Shown here: piece by piece, positions 1-9,205 of the stretch | Numbering within the stretch: the stretch's first letter is position 1 | Layout of the letters: each line of letters opens with the position of its first letter | From: Isotricha intestinalis | Taxonomy: Eukaryota; Ciliophora; Litostomatea; Vestibuliferida; Isotrichidae | Reading direction: 5' to 3' | Assembly (NCBI GenBank): GCA_023807065.1 | Contig: JAJJLU010000760.1 | Coordinates: forward strand, 1 to 19,826 | Length of the DNA: 19,826 nucleotides | Notes under the pieces: generated by a model | Told to the model about the DNA's origin: nothing | Databases searched by the model: none | What the model saw: only the letters and a program-made list of their open reading frames with translations | Position numbers and translations under genes: made by a program

Positions 1-18
1 CCAATCCCCAATCCCCAA
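1..18. repeat. Telomeric repeat, (CCCCAAT)n, about 2.5 copies
   Basis: The window begins CCAAT-CCCCAAT-CCCCAA and then passes at once into AT-only sequence. The C-rich strand reads inward from the end, as expected for the left telomere of a linear chromosome, so the G-strand unit is ATTGGGG, a 7-mer. It resembles the C4A2 telomere of Tetrahymena-type ciliates with one extra T per unit. The cluster of C residues is unique in the window. Only 2.5 units are present, which could be assembly trimming or a short macronuclear telomere. The alternative, a chance C-rich run, is unlikely given the exact periodicity at base 1. Confidence 0.85.
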
Positions 19-101
19 ATATTTAATAATTTAAATTAAAAAAATAAAAGATAATAAAAATTAATTTAAATTATTAAGTTATAATTAAATTATATAAAAA
101 A
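19..101 (+). promoter_or_regulatory. Subtelomeric 5' leader and promoter space of the first gene
   Basis: These 83 bases, almost entirely A and T, separate the telomere from the first ATG. Promoter and 5' UTR must fit here, so both are very short. The last bases before the ATG are A-rich (AAAAA-ATG), the same context seen before the other start codons in the window. No specific box is recognisable. The assignment rests on position alone. Confidence 0.45.
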
Positions 102-2285
102 ATGACAGCAACAATTGAATTAAATTTTTATAAATTCAAAAATAATTTTATTAATAAATTTAAGTTATCTTTTCAAAATGAAACAACAAATATTAAATTG
201 AATGAGTATAAATATACTATACCTGAAACATTATTTAATTATAATAAACATAAAATTCTTTTATATATTACACTTTTTTCTGATTATGAGAATTTTGATT
301 TTAATTTTTATATATATAAAGGAGAAAATAAAGTTTATATTCAATTAGATTATCTTTTTAAAACTGTATTTGAATTAATAATCAAAAGTCATGACAAATA
401 TAAAATAACTCAAATAAACAAAGATTTTACAAAATTAGATTCATTAGGAAATAAATATAGAAAAAGATTAACATTAATAAATACTGATCCATCTATTTGT
501 ATTAATGGAGATAAAATAAATTTAATGAATATTGTTCAATTAAATTATAATATAAAAGAAAAAGAATTATTGTTTTTTCAAATAAGTACTGAATTAAAAG
601 AAAATAAAGGTCAATATTTTATAATAAAAAATATAAAAGAAAATCAAAATATAATAGATTTTTCAGTTTTAAAAAAAAATGAAGAAAATTTAGAAAATTT
701 TATGATAGATTTAGAAAATATACTTAAAAAACAAAATTATTTTTTACATTTTGAAAAACTTAAAAAAAATTATAATGAAATTTTTAAAATAAAATTACCA
801 AAATTAAATAAAGATAATGAATACATAAATAATTTATGTAAAATAAATAATTTAACTAATTTAAATACTTTTTATGATATTCATTTTATTGAATTTTTTT
901 TAGTTGATAACAAATTAAGAACTCCAAAATTATTATTATCATTATTAAATAAATTAAACAAAGAAAAAAATTTAATTAATTCAAAGAATATAGATATGGA
1001 TGAAAAATTAAAAATTTTAAATATATATTTTTTATTATATTCTGATTGTAATTCAATTGAAGAAGTAAATTCAATCAACATTAAAAATTTTATTATTTCA
1101 GAAAATCTAAATAATTCAATAAATTTTAAAATTAGTAAATTTTTTGAAGAATTCCTAGAGTTACTCAATGAAGATAGTGAAATTTTTTTTTATTTATTAC
1201 AAATAGATTCTGGAATAGGTTATTTTCATAAAGAAAAAGTTTATACTTTTGATTTAACAAACCTTGATATGATGAAAAATCATTTAAAAAGATTATTTCC
1301 AAAATCTTTAACATTTTATAATTATGGAAATGGAATTGCATTTTGTTCTTCATTAACTGGAGGAATAGCTTTAAATGAAAATTATTTATTGTATAAAGAT
1401 CAAGATAATATAGACTATAATTTAAATATTCTAAATGAAAATGAATCTAATGATATTGCTATAGATATAGCTTTATATTTGATTCATGAATATATGGGAC
1501 ATAAAAAATTTTCTCATTCTGAAGAAGCCATTGATTCTCCAAAAAAAATTCTAAAAAATAATAAATTAATTAAATTAATGCATGAAAAAGATTATATAAA
1601 AAATAATGAAGATTGTGAATATATTTTAACTTCAAATGCAGGTAAAAATAAAGGAGATTCTGGACATTTTTTAGAACTTTGTTTTCATAATTTTTATAAT
1701 GATTCAATTTTTAAATTGTTACTTTCTTTAAAAAAAAAAGGAAAATTAATAAAAAGACCTGATTTATTTATTAATTCTACTGAAAAATTAGAAAAATATG
1801 TTATATTAAAAAAAATTGCAGAAGAAAAAAATATTCAATTACAATCAGATGATAAAAATACAATTGAAAATGAAATTGAATATCTGAATTCAATAATTGA
1901 TTTAGAAAAGTATAAAAAAGAAAAACAAAAAAAAGAAGAAGAAAGAATAAATATAAAAAGTGAAAATAAAAAAAAGAATAAAAGTAAAAAATATATGAAA
2001 TTTATTTCAAAGAAAAAAGTAGAAAAATATTGTTCTCTAGGAGGAAAAAATAAAAAAGAAGATTGCGTGGAAGATTCTGAAGAAGAAGATTCTGAAGAAA
2101 GTAATGAAGAAAAAGGAAATGGAAAAGAAGATAAAAGGTATAAAATGATATTAAAAACATTTAATTTTAAAAATGATGAAGAATTATCTTTTAATGTCGA
2201 ACAAAAATTAAAAGAGACAGATTTATCTCAAGAAGATTATGATAATTTATATTATTTACATTTTAAATTTCTTAAAAAATATTAA
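102..2285 (+). CDS. Large protein with HEXXGH zinc-metallopeptidase-like motif, family unknown
   Basis: An intronless 727-aa ORF starting at the first ATG after the telomere and ending in TAA. I do not recognise the family. The informative part is the second half. A predicted helix ends in HEYMGH (residues 462-467), which fits the HEXXGH variant of the zinc-peptidase signature known from dipeptidyl peptidase III (M49). About 60 residues later DSGHFLE (519-525) offers Glu525 as a possible third zinc ligand. In M49 the third ligand is also a Glu some 55-60 residues on, but I see no other M49 landmark. Just upstream lies a Gly-rich CSSLTGG stretch (415-421). The N-terminal 400 residues are Asn/Lys/Ile/Leu-rich with no visible domain, signal peptide or membrane segment. 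Residues about 600-690 form a Lys/Glu-rich charged coil with repeated EDSEE acidic blocks, then a short ordered-looking tail. The gene is certain; peptidase activity is inference. Confidence 0.85.
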   Translation: MTATIELNFYKFKNNFINKFKLSFQNETTNIKLNEYKYTIPETLFNYNKHKILLYITLFSDYENFDFNFYIYKGENKVYIQLDYLFKTVFELIIKSHDKYKITQINKDFTKLDSLGNKYRKRLTLINTDPSICINGDKINLMNIVQLNYNIKEKELLFFQISTELKENKGQYFIIKNIKENQNIIDFSVLKKNEENLENFMIDLENILKKQNYFLHFEKLKKNYNEIFKIKLPKLNKDNEYINNLCKINNLTNLNTFYDIHFIEFFLVDNKLRTPKLLLSLLNKLNKEKNLINSKNIDMDEKLKILNIYFLLYSDCNSIEEVNSINIKNFIISENLNNSINFKISKFFEEFLELLNEDSEIFFYLLQIDSGIGYFHKEKVYTFDLTNLDMMKNHLKRLFPKSLTFYNYGNGIAFCSSLTGGIALNENYLLYKDQDNIDYNLNILNENESNDIAIDIALYLIHEYMGHKKFSHSEEAIDSPKKILKNNKLIKLMHEKDYIKNNEDCEYILTSNAGKNKGDSGHFLELCFHNFYNDSIFKLLLSLKKKGKLIKRPDLFINSTEKLEKYVILKKIAEEKNIQLQSDDKNTIENEIEYLNSIIDLEKYKKEKQKKEEERINIKSENKKKNKSKKYMKFISKKKVEKYCSLGGKNKKEDCVEDSEEEDSEESNEEKGNGKEDKRYKMILKTFNFKNDEELSFNVEQKLKETDLSQEDYDNLYYLHFKFLKKY

Positions 2286-2479
2286 ATAATTGAATAAAAT
2301 AAATTTTTTGAAATTTTAAAAAAATTATATAACAATAATAAACTTTTATTTATGAAAAAATATTTAAGCATTTATTTTAATAATTTATTGTAAATATTTC
2401 TGTTTAATTACTTAAGAATTTATAAAAAAAATAAAGAAATTACAGAAAAATAAAAAAAATAAAAAATTATAATAAAAAA
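2286..2479. other. Short intergenic spacer between two same-strand genes
   Basis: A 194-bp AT-rich spacer with no ORF of note and no recognisable RNA gene. It must hold the 3' end of the HEXXGH gene and the promoter of the CBM20-TPS gene. The last 50 bases become A-rich with runs of A4 to A7 up to the ATG at 2480, the leader style shared by genes of this window. Confidence 0.5.
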
Positions 2480-5400
2480 ATGACATCTTTTACAAAGACA
2501 AGTTCTTCAGATTTAGAAGAACAATTAAAATTAAATGTAGCGACATTAAAATTTCAATGTGAATATCAAACAACATTTGGTCAACAATTAAGAATATGTG
2601 GAAATTTAGAAGAATTAGGAAGTTGGGATATAGAAAAATCAATAATAATGAATACAAATGAAAAGCTTTTTCCAATATGGGAAAGTTCAATTGATTTAAC
2701 TTGTCCAATAGGAATGACTATAGAATATAAATATGTTATTTTTAATGAAAATGGAGAAAAAGAGTTTGAAAAATTACCAAATGATTCAAAAAGAATTTTA
2801 ACTATGAAACAAACTGGTAGTTTTTTAATCATAAATAAACAAGGAGATAGTCATTATTTAAAAACAAAGAAATTAGAAAATAAAAATGAAGATGAACAAA
2901 ATGAATTAAAATTAAATGATGATAATAATGATATGAAAGATTTAAAGTTTAAATTTGATAGAAGAAAAATTTCTATTGATTCTTCATCTGCTGTTGCTTC
3001 TTCTTTAGGGCCTTTTGATTTAATATCTTATGAAAATAATAAAATGGTTTCTGATTTAATGAATAATAATATTGAGTTTCAAATAAATAAAAGATTACAA
3101 AATTCAGAAAGAATTATTATGGCTACAAATTATCTTCCAATTATTGTTGAAAAAAAAAATGATAAATTTGAAATTAAAGTACAAGAATATTCTTCTGTTT
3201 TTTCCACAATTAATAATATGATAATAAATAAAAAATTAAAAATAAAAATTTATTGGGTTGGAATGTTAAGAAATTATTTTGATTTTTCTGAAGAAGAATT
3301 ATATGAAATTGAAGATTTATTAGAAAACAATGATTATTATTTGATTCATCCTAAAAAGGAACATTGGGAAGGACATTTAATATATTTAAATCAAATAATG
3401 TTTCCAATATTTATAAGTTCAATGTTTGATTATAAAAATGAATATTTAAGTGAATGTGAAAAATATTTTCAATATTATTATGAAATAAATATTAAATATG
3501 CAGAAGCAATTTCAGGTGCTTCAAGAGAAAATAATGATTTAATTATATTAAATGATATAACTTTAGCTTTAGTTCCAAATGTTATTATGCAAAGAAATAA
3601 TAATGCTTCTATTGGAATATATATTCATTCTCCTTTTCCTGCTTCTGATGTTGTAAAAGCCTTTCCAAGATATCAAGAAATTATTAAAAGTATATTATTA
3701 TGTGATGTTATTGGATTTTATTTTTATTCTAATGCTAGAAATTTTATGACTGTTTTAAGAAGATTTTTTGGTCTTTTTGTTGAAATTCAAAAAAAAGGTT
3801 TTATTAGTTTGAATTATTTAGGAAGAACTATTCTATTTAATATTATGCAAGGACAAATTGAACCTGATTACTTATTAAGTTTAAGTAATAGTGAAGAATG
3901 CCAAAAATATGAAAAAGAATATGAATATCTTTCTAAAGATCATTTTAATATAATTTGTTTTGATAATTTAAGTGCTATTAGAGCTTTAGGAATGAAATTA
4001 AGGGTTATTGATTGTTTTTTTGAAAAAAATGAAGAATTAATCCCAAAAACAACTTTTATTATATGGATAAAATATTATGAAAGAGAAAATGCAAGTGATA
4101 AAGTTACAAGAGATTATGTTAGCAATTCTGTAAAAACTTTAAAAGAAAAGTTTAAAAATGAAAATATAATTAAAGTAGAATATTTCATAAATTTAGATAT
4201 ATGTAAAAGATTAGCTATTTTTAAAAAATGCAATGTATTATTATATCCACAATATTTTGAAGGACAAGGCATTTATGCAAATGAATTTTTAGCAATGAAA
4301 AAAGAAGATCAAAGATATGGTTTAATTTTATCAGAAAATATTACATCAACAAGTTCAATTCCAAGTATAATAAAAGCAAATGCCTTTGATGCTAATTTTA
4401 TTTCTGAAAAATTAAAATTAATTTATAATTGGGAACCTTCAAAAAATAGATTTGAAAAAGATTATAATTTTATAAAAAATCAAAGTGTAATTAAATGGGT
4501 AACAAATTTTGTATATGATATAAAAAGAATAAAATTAAATGATTCAACAAATAAAATAAAAGTTGGATTAGGATTAAATATGGGAATAATGAAATTAAAT
4601 GATACTTTTAATTCTCTTTCTTCTTCAAAAGTTTCTAAATATTATACTAGAGCAAAAAATAGGCTTTTTTTCTTTGATTATGAAAATACTCTTCAAGAAT
4701 TAGATGAATCAATTTGTGATGAAACAACTTCAGTTAAAAATTCTCCTTCAAAAAAAAATATAATGTCTCCAAATAAAGGTTTATTAAAAATATTAGATAA
4801 TTTATCTCAAGATGAAAATAATTTAATATTTATATTATCAAAATACGAAACAGATTTTATATCTCATTTTTTTTCAAAAGTACCTTATTTAGGTTTATGC
4901 GGAGAAAATGGATTTTATTATAAATATCCTAATGAAAATTTATATAATGAAATAGTAGAAATTCAAGATTGGAGTTGGAAAGATACAGTAATAAAAATAA
5001 TAAAAGAATTTACAGAAAAAACTGAAGGAAGTTTTTATATAGAACGAAAATCTTCAATTATATGGAATTATAAACAAAGTGATTCTGATTTTGGTCCTAT
5101 TCAAGCTGATGAAATTAAAACACATTTAATGAGTATTTTTAATAATAAATTAGATATTGAAAATTATAATGGCACTTTAGAAATTAAACCTAAAGATGTT
5201 AATAAAGGTGCTTTTGTAGCTAAAATTATTAAAAATGAATTTAAAAAAAGAAATATTGATTTAATTGTTGCTTTTGGTGATGATAATACCGATGAAGAAA
5301 TGTTTTCTTATTTTAATTCTGCTGAAAAATATTTTCCTAATTTCAATAATAATATTAAAGTTATTACTGCTACTATTGGAAAAAAACCATCTAAAGCTAA

Positions 5401-5632
5401 ATATTTTATTAGTGATGTAAATGAATGTATTGGTATAATAGATAGTGTTACTCATACTAATTTTTCGAATAAATTTGAAAGAAAAAATAAAATTTCTAAA
5501 ACAGAAAAATTAGAAGGAATTAATCTTTTTGGGGAAAGGAATAAAAGAAAGAGAAGTACTTATAAAGAAGAAGAAGAAGGTAAAAGTTTGGTTTCACAAA
5601 AATTTTTCGAAGAAAAAGAAAAGGATAATTAA
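2480..5632 (+). CDS. CBM20 + trehalose-6-phosphate synthase-like (GT20) + trehalose-phosphatase-like fusion
   Basis: An intronless 1050-aa protein. Residues about 25-125 are a CBM20 starch-binding domain: CGNLEELGSWD (40-50, Trp49), PIWESSIDL (Trp67) and IEYKYV. An acidic, Ser-rich linker follows. Residues about 205-690 align with GT20 synthases, for example TNYLPI (216-221), the NDITLALVP block (358-366), HSPFPASD and EGQGIYANE (594-602). The usual catalytic positions are changed: Thr361 replaces His of the D-Y-H motif, Asn496 and Arg501 stand where OtsA has Arg262 and Lys267, Glu594 replaces Asp361, and the N-terminal GGL loop is absent. Residues about 725-1000 are a HAD phosphatase-like domain: DYENT (733-737, second Asp replaced by Glu735), Ser787, Lys909 and GDDNTDE (933-939). 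The tail is Lys/Glu-rich. The synthase half is probably inactive, as in plant class II TPS proteins; phosphatase activity is uncertain. CBM20 suggests docking on storage glucan. A regulatory role is inference. Confidence 0.93.
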   Translation: MTSFTKTSSSDLEEQLKLNVATLKFQCEYQTTFGQQLRICGNLEELGSWDIEKSIIMNTNEKLFPIWESSIDLTCPIGMTIEYKYVIFNENGEKEFEKLPNDSKRILTMKQTGSFLIINKQGDSHYLKTKKLENKNEDEQNELKLNDDNNDMKDLKFKFDRRKISIDSSSAVASSLGPFDLISYENNKMVSDLMNNNIEFQINKRLQNSERIIMATNYLPIIVEKKNDKFEIKVQEYSSVFSTINNMIINKKLKIKIYWVGMLRNYFDFSEEELYEIEDLLENNDYYLIHPKKEHWEGHLIYLNQIMFPIFISSMFDYKNEYLSECEKYFQYYYEINIKYAEAISGASRENNDLIILNDITLALVPNVIMQRNNNASIGIYIHSPFPASDVVKAFPRYQEIIKSILLCDVIGFYFYSNARNFMTVLRRFFGLFVEIQKKGFISLNYLGRTILFNIMQGQIEPDYLLSLSNSEECQKYEKEYEYLSKDHFNIICFDNLSAIRALGMKLRVIDCFFEKNEELIPKTTFIIWIKYYERENASDKVTRDYVSNSVKTLKEKFKNENIIKVEYFINLDICKRLAIFKKCNVLLYPQYFEGQGIYANEFLAMKKEDQRYGLILSENITSTSSIPSIIKANAFDANFISEKLKLIYNWEPSKNRFEKDYNFIKNQSVIKWVTNFVYDIKRIKLNDSTNKIKVGLGLNMGIMKLNDTFNSLSSSKVSKYYTRAKNRLFFFDYENTLQELDESICDETTSVKNSPSKKNIMSPNKGLLKILDNLSQDENNLIFILSKYETDFISHFFSKVPYLGLCGENGFYYKYPNENLYNEIVEIQDWSWKDTVIKIIKEFTEKTEGSFYIERKSSIIWNYKQSDSDFGPIQADEIKTHLMSIFNNKLDIENYNGTLEIKPKDVNKGAFVAKIIKNEFKKRNIDLIVAFGDDNTDEEMFSYFNSAEKYFPNFNNNIKVITATIGKKPSKAKYFISDVNECIGIIDSVTHTNFSNKFERKNKISKTEKLEGINLFGERNKRKRSTYKEEEEGKSLVSQKFFEEKEKDN

Positions 5633-6506
5633 TTATTAATACAATATTTAAATATTAATTAAATAATAAAGAGTTTAAAATATTATATAAAAATTTAAGT
5701 GAAAGGGTATGAAATTATATTAAAACAATATAATATTTAGTTATTTAAATAATAATTATAATAATAAATCAAAGTTATCTATTTATAATTCAATGATATT
5801 TGAATCACTTATTTATTTATTAAATAAAAAAGAGATATAAATGAGGAATTTAAATTTATCTCCCAAAATTTAGAAATAAACATCATCATATATTTGATAT
5901 TATTCTATTAATTATTCAATGATTAACTATTTTGGTGTAATTGTTTCTTTTTATAAAATCTCTAAAATTAAATATACTATTTATTATATCTTTAAATAAT
6001 CTAAAATAATATTTTACTCGTTTTCCATTAATCATTATACAAAGAATTGATTATAATTCATTTGGATAAAATAATTTTAAATGTAGAGTTTCATTTTTGA
6101 TTTTTTTTATATTATTATTTTTTCAAAATTTATCACTATTTCTCATGTTATAAATTTCATTTTAATTATATTTGATCAATCCATTATATTTCCAGTTTAA
6201 CAGTCACTTTATGTTATTTTTTTATGATTTATTAAATTTCTTTTTAATCTAATTCATTCATTTTATGTTGTTTTTAAAAAGAAAATAATATTTTGCACAA
6301 TTAAATTCTTTTTTCAATAAAAATTGTTTTTTATTCAATATTACTAATGTTTTATTATATTTACATATTAATTTCTTGTTACTCATTTTTTAAATATTCT
6401 GATAATGAAAAATAAAATTTATCAAATAAATATTAATTAATTAATTTTTTCTTTTTGCATTATAAATTAAATAACTAATAAAAACATTTGAAAAATAAAT
6501 AATAAA
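5633..6506. other. 874-bp convergent intergenic region with decayed-looking ORF scraps
   Basis: This gap lies between the 3' ends of the CBM20-TPS gene and the IQ-motif gene, so it needs no promoter and is long for this compact chromosome. I see no RNA gene. On the minus strand there are short ATG-led ORFs: 6258-6386 (42 aa, starting MSNKKLICKYNK, ending before TGA) and 5916-6035 (39 aa, containing INGKRVKYYFRLFKDI). Between and after them the frames are broken by many stops. They may be remnants of a gene or chance ORFs in AT-rich DNA; no family can be named. Confidence 0.35.
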
Positions 6507-7760
6507 TTAATCAAAATCAATTAATTCAGTTAAAGACTTTTTTTGAATATATTCCATCCTAGAAGTACAAACATTACTCTCAAGATTAGTTTTGAGATCT
6601 TCATAAGAAGAAAAATTATCTCTTATTTCAATTTTATTTATTCCATTATTTAAACTCTGATTAGTATTATCAATATCATCACTCGGACTTTCTTGTTCAA
6701 TTTCATCAATATTAATATTTAAATGATTATTAACTTTAAAATTAATCAAATTATAATATTTTCCATCATTAAATTCAATGTGAGGATATCTTCCATCATA
6801 AGTTATAATATTATCTACGATTAATTGACATCTATATTTACCAGGTTCTAATTCTTTTGGTTCAATAAATAATAAAAACATTTTTAAAATAGAATTATAT
6901 TCAAATTTATATGTTCTTATTGAAAATTTTAATTCACCAAATTTACTTATAATTGAATTATTTGTTAAAACATTTACTTTAATTTCTACTTCATGGGCGT
7001 AATAAGGGTATGTCATTGTATATAATGTTTTCATTTTTTTTATTATATCTTTCATTATTTTATATATTTTATTTCCACGAAATATACTTTGAATTTTTCT
7101 TGCGTTTTCCCATCTTCTTCTTATTAAATCATATGTAAGGAAATAATCTTTAAATTTAATTATATTATAATATGATGTAAATAAGTTTTCTATTGTATTT
7201 TCTTTTTGTTTAAAATTACTTAATATTATATTATTTATCATTGATATTTTGGCATGTTTTAATGAAAGTTTTTGTCTTATAAATGTTTGAATTTTTATTG
7301 TTGAAGATATACATTTATTTTTTAATTTTTCTTTTTTTTTTTTGAAAAATTTTTTTCTGAACGAATATGAACGAATCACACTTTGAATTTTTATTATTTT
7401 TTTTACTTTCTCTATATAAGAAAATTGCTTATCTCTTTTTATATATCTATTATATGTTTTATTGTATTTTTGAGTTGATATATTATTGAAGCATATTATT
7501 TTCTCTTGGAAGGATATGCTTATATCTTTTTCTAATTGTAATTCCTTTTTATCATTAATGTATTTTTTTATTATATTAGTAAAATTTTCATATTTTGTTT
7601 CTACATTATTTTTGATTTTAGATAAATATATTTCATTTTCTTTTGTTTTGTTTAAGTTTTTATAAGTCAAACATCTTTTAAAATGTATTCCTAAAATAGA
7701 ATTTATTAACTTATAATCAACAATGGAAAAACTACCTTTTGTATTTTGAATTTTCTCCAT
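6507..7760 (-). CDS. IQ-motif (calmodulin-binding) protein with C-terminal beta-rich domain
   Basis: An intronless 417-aa protein starting at ATG 7760 and ending in TAA. Three IQ-type motifs are visible: IKIQSVIRSYSFRKKFF (about 123-139), IKIQTFIRQKLSLKHAK (about 155-171) and RKIQSIFRGNKIYKIMK (about 231-247). The third is closest to the IQxxxRGxxxR consensus. IQ motifs bind calmodulin or related EF-hand light chains, usually without calcium. Residues about 250-355 look like a compact beta-rich domain (alternating hydrophobics, PHIEF, LEPGKYRCQLIVDN) that I cannot name. The last 60 residues are acidic, Asn/Ser-rich and probably disordered. The N-terminal 110 residues are basic with no clear fold. 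There is no myosin, kinesin or RasGAP module, so this is a stand-alone IQ protein, perhaps cytoskeletal or ciliary. That role is inference. Confidence 0.85.
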   Translation of the reverse strand: MEKIQNTKGSFSIVDYKLINSILGIHFKRCLTYKNLNKTKENEIYLSKIKNNVETKYENFTNIIKKYINDKKELQLEKDISISFQEKIICFNNISTQKYNKTYNRYIKRDKQFSYIEKVKKIIKIQSVIRSYSFRKKFFKKKKEKLKNKCISSTIKIQTFIRQKLSLKHAKISMINNIILSNFKQKENTIENLFTSYYNIIKFKDYFLTYDLIRRRWENARKIQSIFRGNKIYKIMKDIIKKMKTLYTMTYPYYAHEVEIKVNVLTNNSIISKFGELKFSIRTYKFEYNSILKMFLLFIEPKELEPGKYRCQLIVDNIITYDGRYPHIEFNDGKYYNLINFKVNNHLNINIDEIEQESPSDDIDNTNQSLNNGINKIEIRDNFSSYEDLKTNLESNVCTSRMEYIQKKSLTELIDFD

Positions 7761-9205
7761 TAATGAAATTAATTAAAGATGTTAATTATAAAAAAAATTA
7801 ATTTAAAAATAGAAAATAATTAATTAATTATCATCGAAAATTTTAAAACCACATAAAAAAAATGAATTTTTACTTAAAGAAATAAAAACCACTAGAAATT
7901 AAATAATAGGTTTTTATAAAGATATAATAATTTGATTTTATCAAAAAAAAATTTAAATTTAAATGAAATGATTTAATTATTCATATTATATTTTAAGTTT
8001 TTATTGGTAAATTATAATATATAAATTGCAGAGAGCAATTTTTAATGATATTTATAAATTTGATTTTTATATTATTGTTTTTAAAGATAAAAGTAGAGTA
8101 AATTATAAATAAAAGAAATAAAATTAATTTCAAATAAAAAAGTGTTTGTATAAAAAATAACTTAAAAATTTTAAAAAGGTTTTAAAAATAATAAAAAAGA
8201 AATTTTGTTTGAATTAACTATTTTTTTATAAAATTTACATTGAAGATAAAAGAAGAAAATATTATGTTATTTCATATGATTATTAACTTCTATAAATATA
8301 AAAAACATATATTATTATCAAAAATTATTACTTCTTTTTTATTTGTTTCTAATTAAATTAATATCATTAAATTATTTAATCATGTAAGATAACCCAAGAA
8401 ATATCCTCTATTCATTTAATTAAAACACATTGTTCCTAAATAGATAAATCAAATATAAAAAATGAATGATTTATTTAATAAAAATTATGAGAGAATTAAA
8501 TTAGAACAAATTTAATAAAAAATCAAATAAATCAAATAAAAAAAGTATTTTAAAACAATCAAAGAAAATAAATGAAATAAAATTTATAACATCAAAAAAT
8601 AATAAGGATTCAATTTAAGCTAAAAAAATTAATAAAAAAGTTTAAATGAAAACAAAAATAAATTTACAACTAATATTTTATTTTTAAGTGAATATCATTT
8701 TTGCTATTAATTTTTTTTTTCTAATATTATTTATTTTTTTAAATTTCTCATTTAAATATTTTCAAGTAAATATTTAATATTTAATTGTTTTTTTATTGGA
8801 ATTACTTTATTTATTTTTGATATATTTGATTTACTCTAATTATTCTGGTTTTTCAAATACATTTAAGATGAATTATTATTTATATTTTTCATTTCATTTG
8901 ATAAATTATTTCTACATTTATAAATTTAATTCAATTATCAACTTAGTTTTTTTTAATTGTGAACTAATTTGTATATTTATAATATTTGAAATATCTTTCA
9001 TTCCATAATTATACAAATTTTTATAAAAATATATTGTTTCTAAAGGATAATTAAATTTTTGATAACATAGGTTTCCGATAGAATGTTGTTTTTATAATTA
9101 AAAATAATATTCTTTTAATCCCATAATAATTATACTTATTATTAAAGGAAAATTCTTTATTAATTAAATAAATTTAAAAATAATTCAAAATTAAAAAAAT
9201 AAAAA
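7761..9205. other. 1.4-kb divergent intergenic region
   Basis: The longest gene-free stretch of the window, between the divergently transcribed IQ and CTD-phosphatase genes, so it contains both promoters. Reading all frames I find no convincing gene. A 70-codon hydrophobic plus-strand frame at 8796-9008 has no ATG at its beginning (it opens with TTG) and is not credible. A plus-strand scrap from ATG 8462 and a minus-strand 27-codon ORF in the 8800-9000 area are soon interrupted by stops. A small perfect 7-bp inverted repeat (AAATTGC, 5-base loop, GCAATTT) lies at 8023-8041. The final 60 bases before 9206 are A-rich. No tRNA-like or GC-richer island is present. Confidence 0.4.

Noticed and set aside
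8023..8041. 7-bp stem, 5-base loop hairpin as a terminator or ncRNA
   Set aside because: Short AT-rich hairpins are frequent by chance in this sequence. It lies in a 5'-5' gap, and no larger conserved structure surrounds it.
8462..9000. Frames in the divergent gap that read smoothly if TAA/TAG were Gln
   Set aside because: TAA is one of the commonest triplets in such AT-rich DNA, TGA stops also occur in the same frames, and no protein family motif appears. The clear genes of the window use TAA as stop.
8796..9008. 70-codon hydrophobic plus-strand ORF
   Set aside because: It opens with TTG, not ATG, has no A-rich start context, and its Phe/Leu/Ile/Tyr-only composition is what AT-rich noncoding DNA gives by chance.
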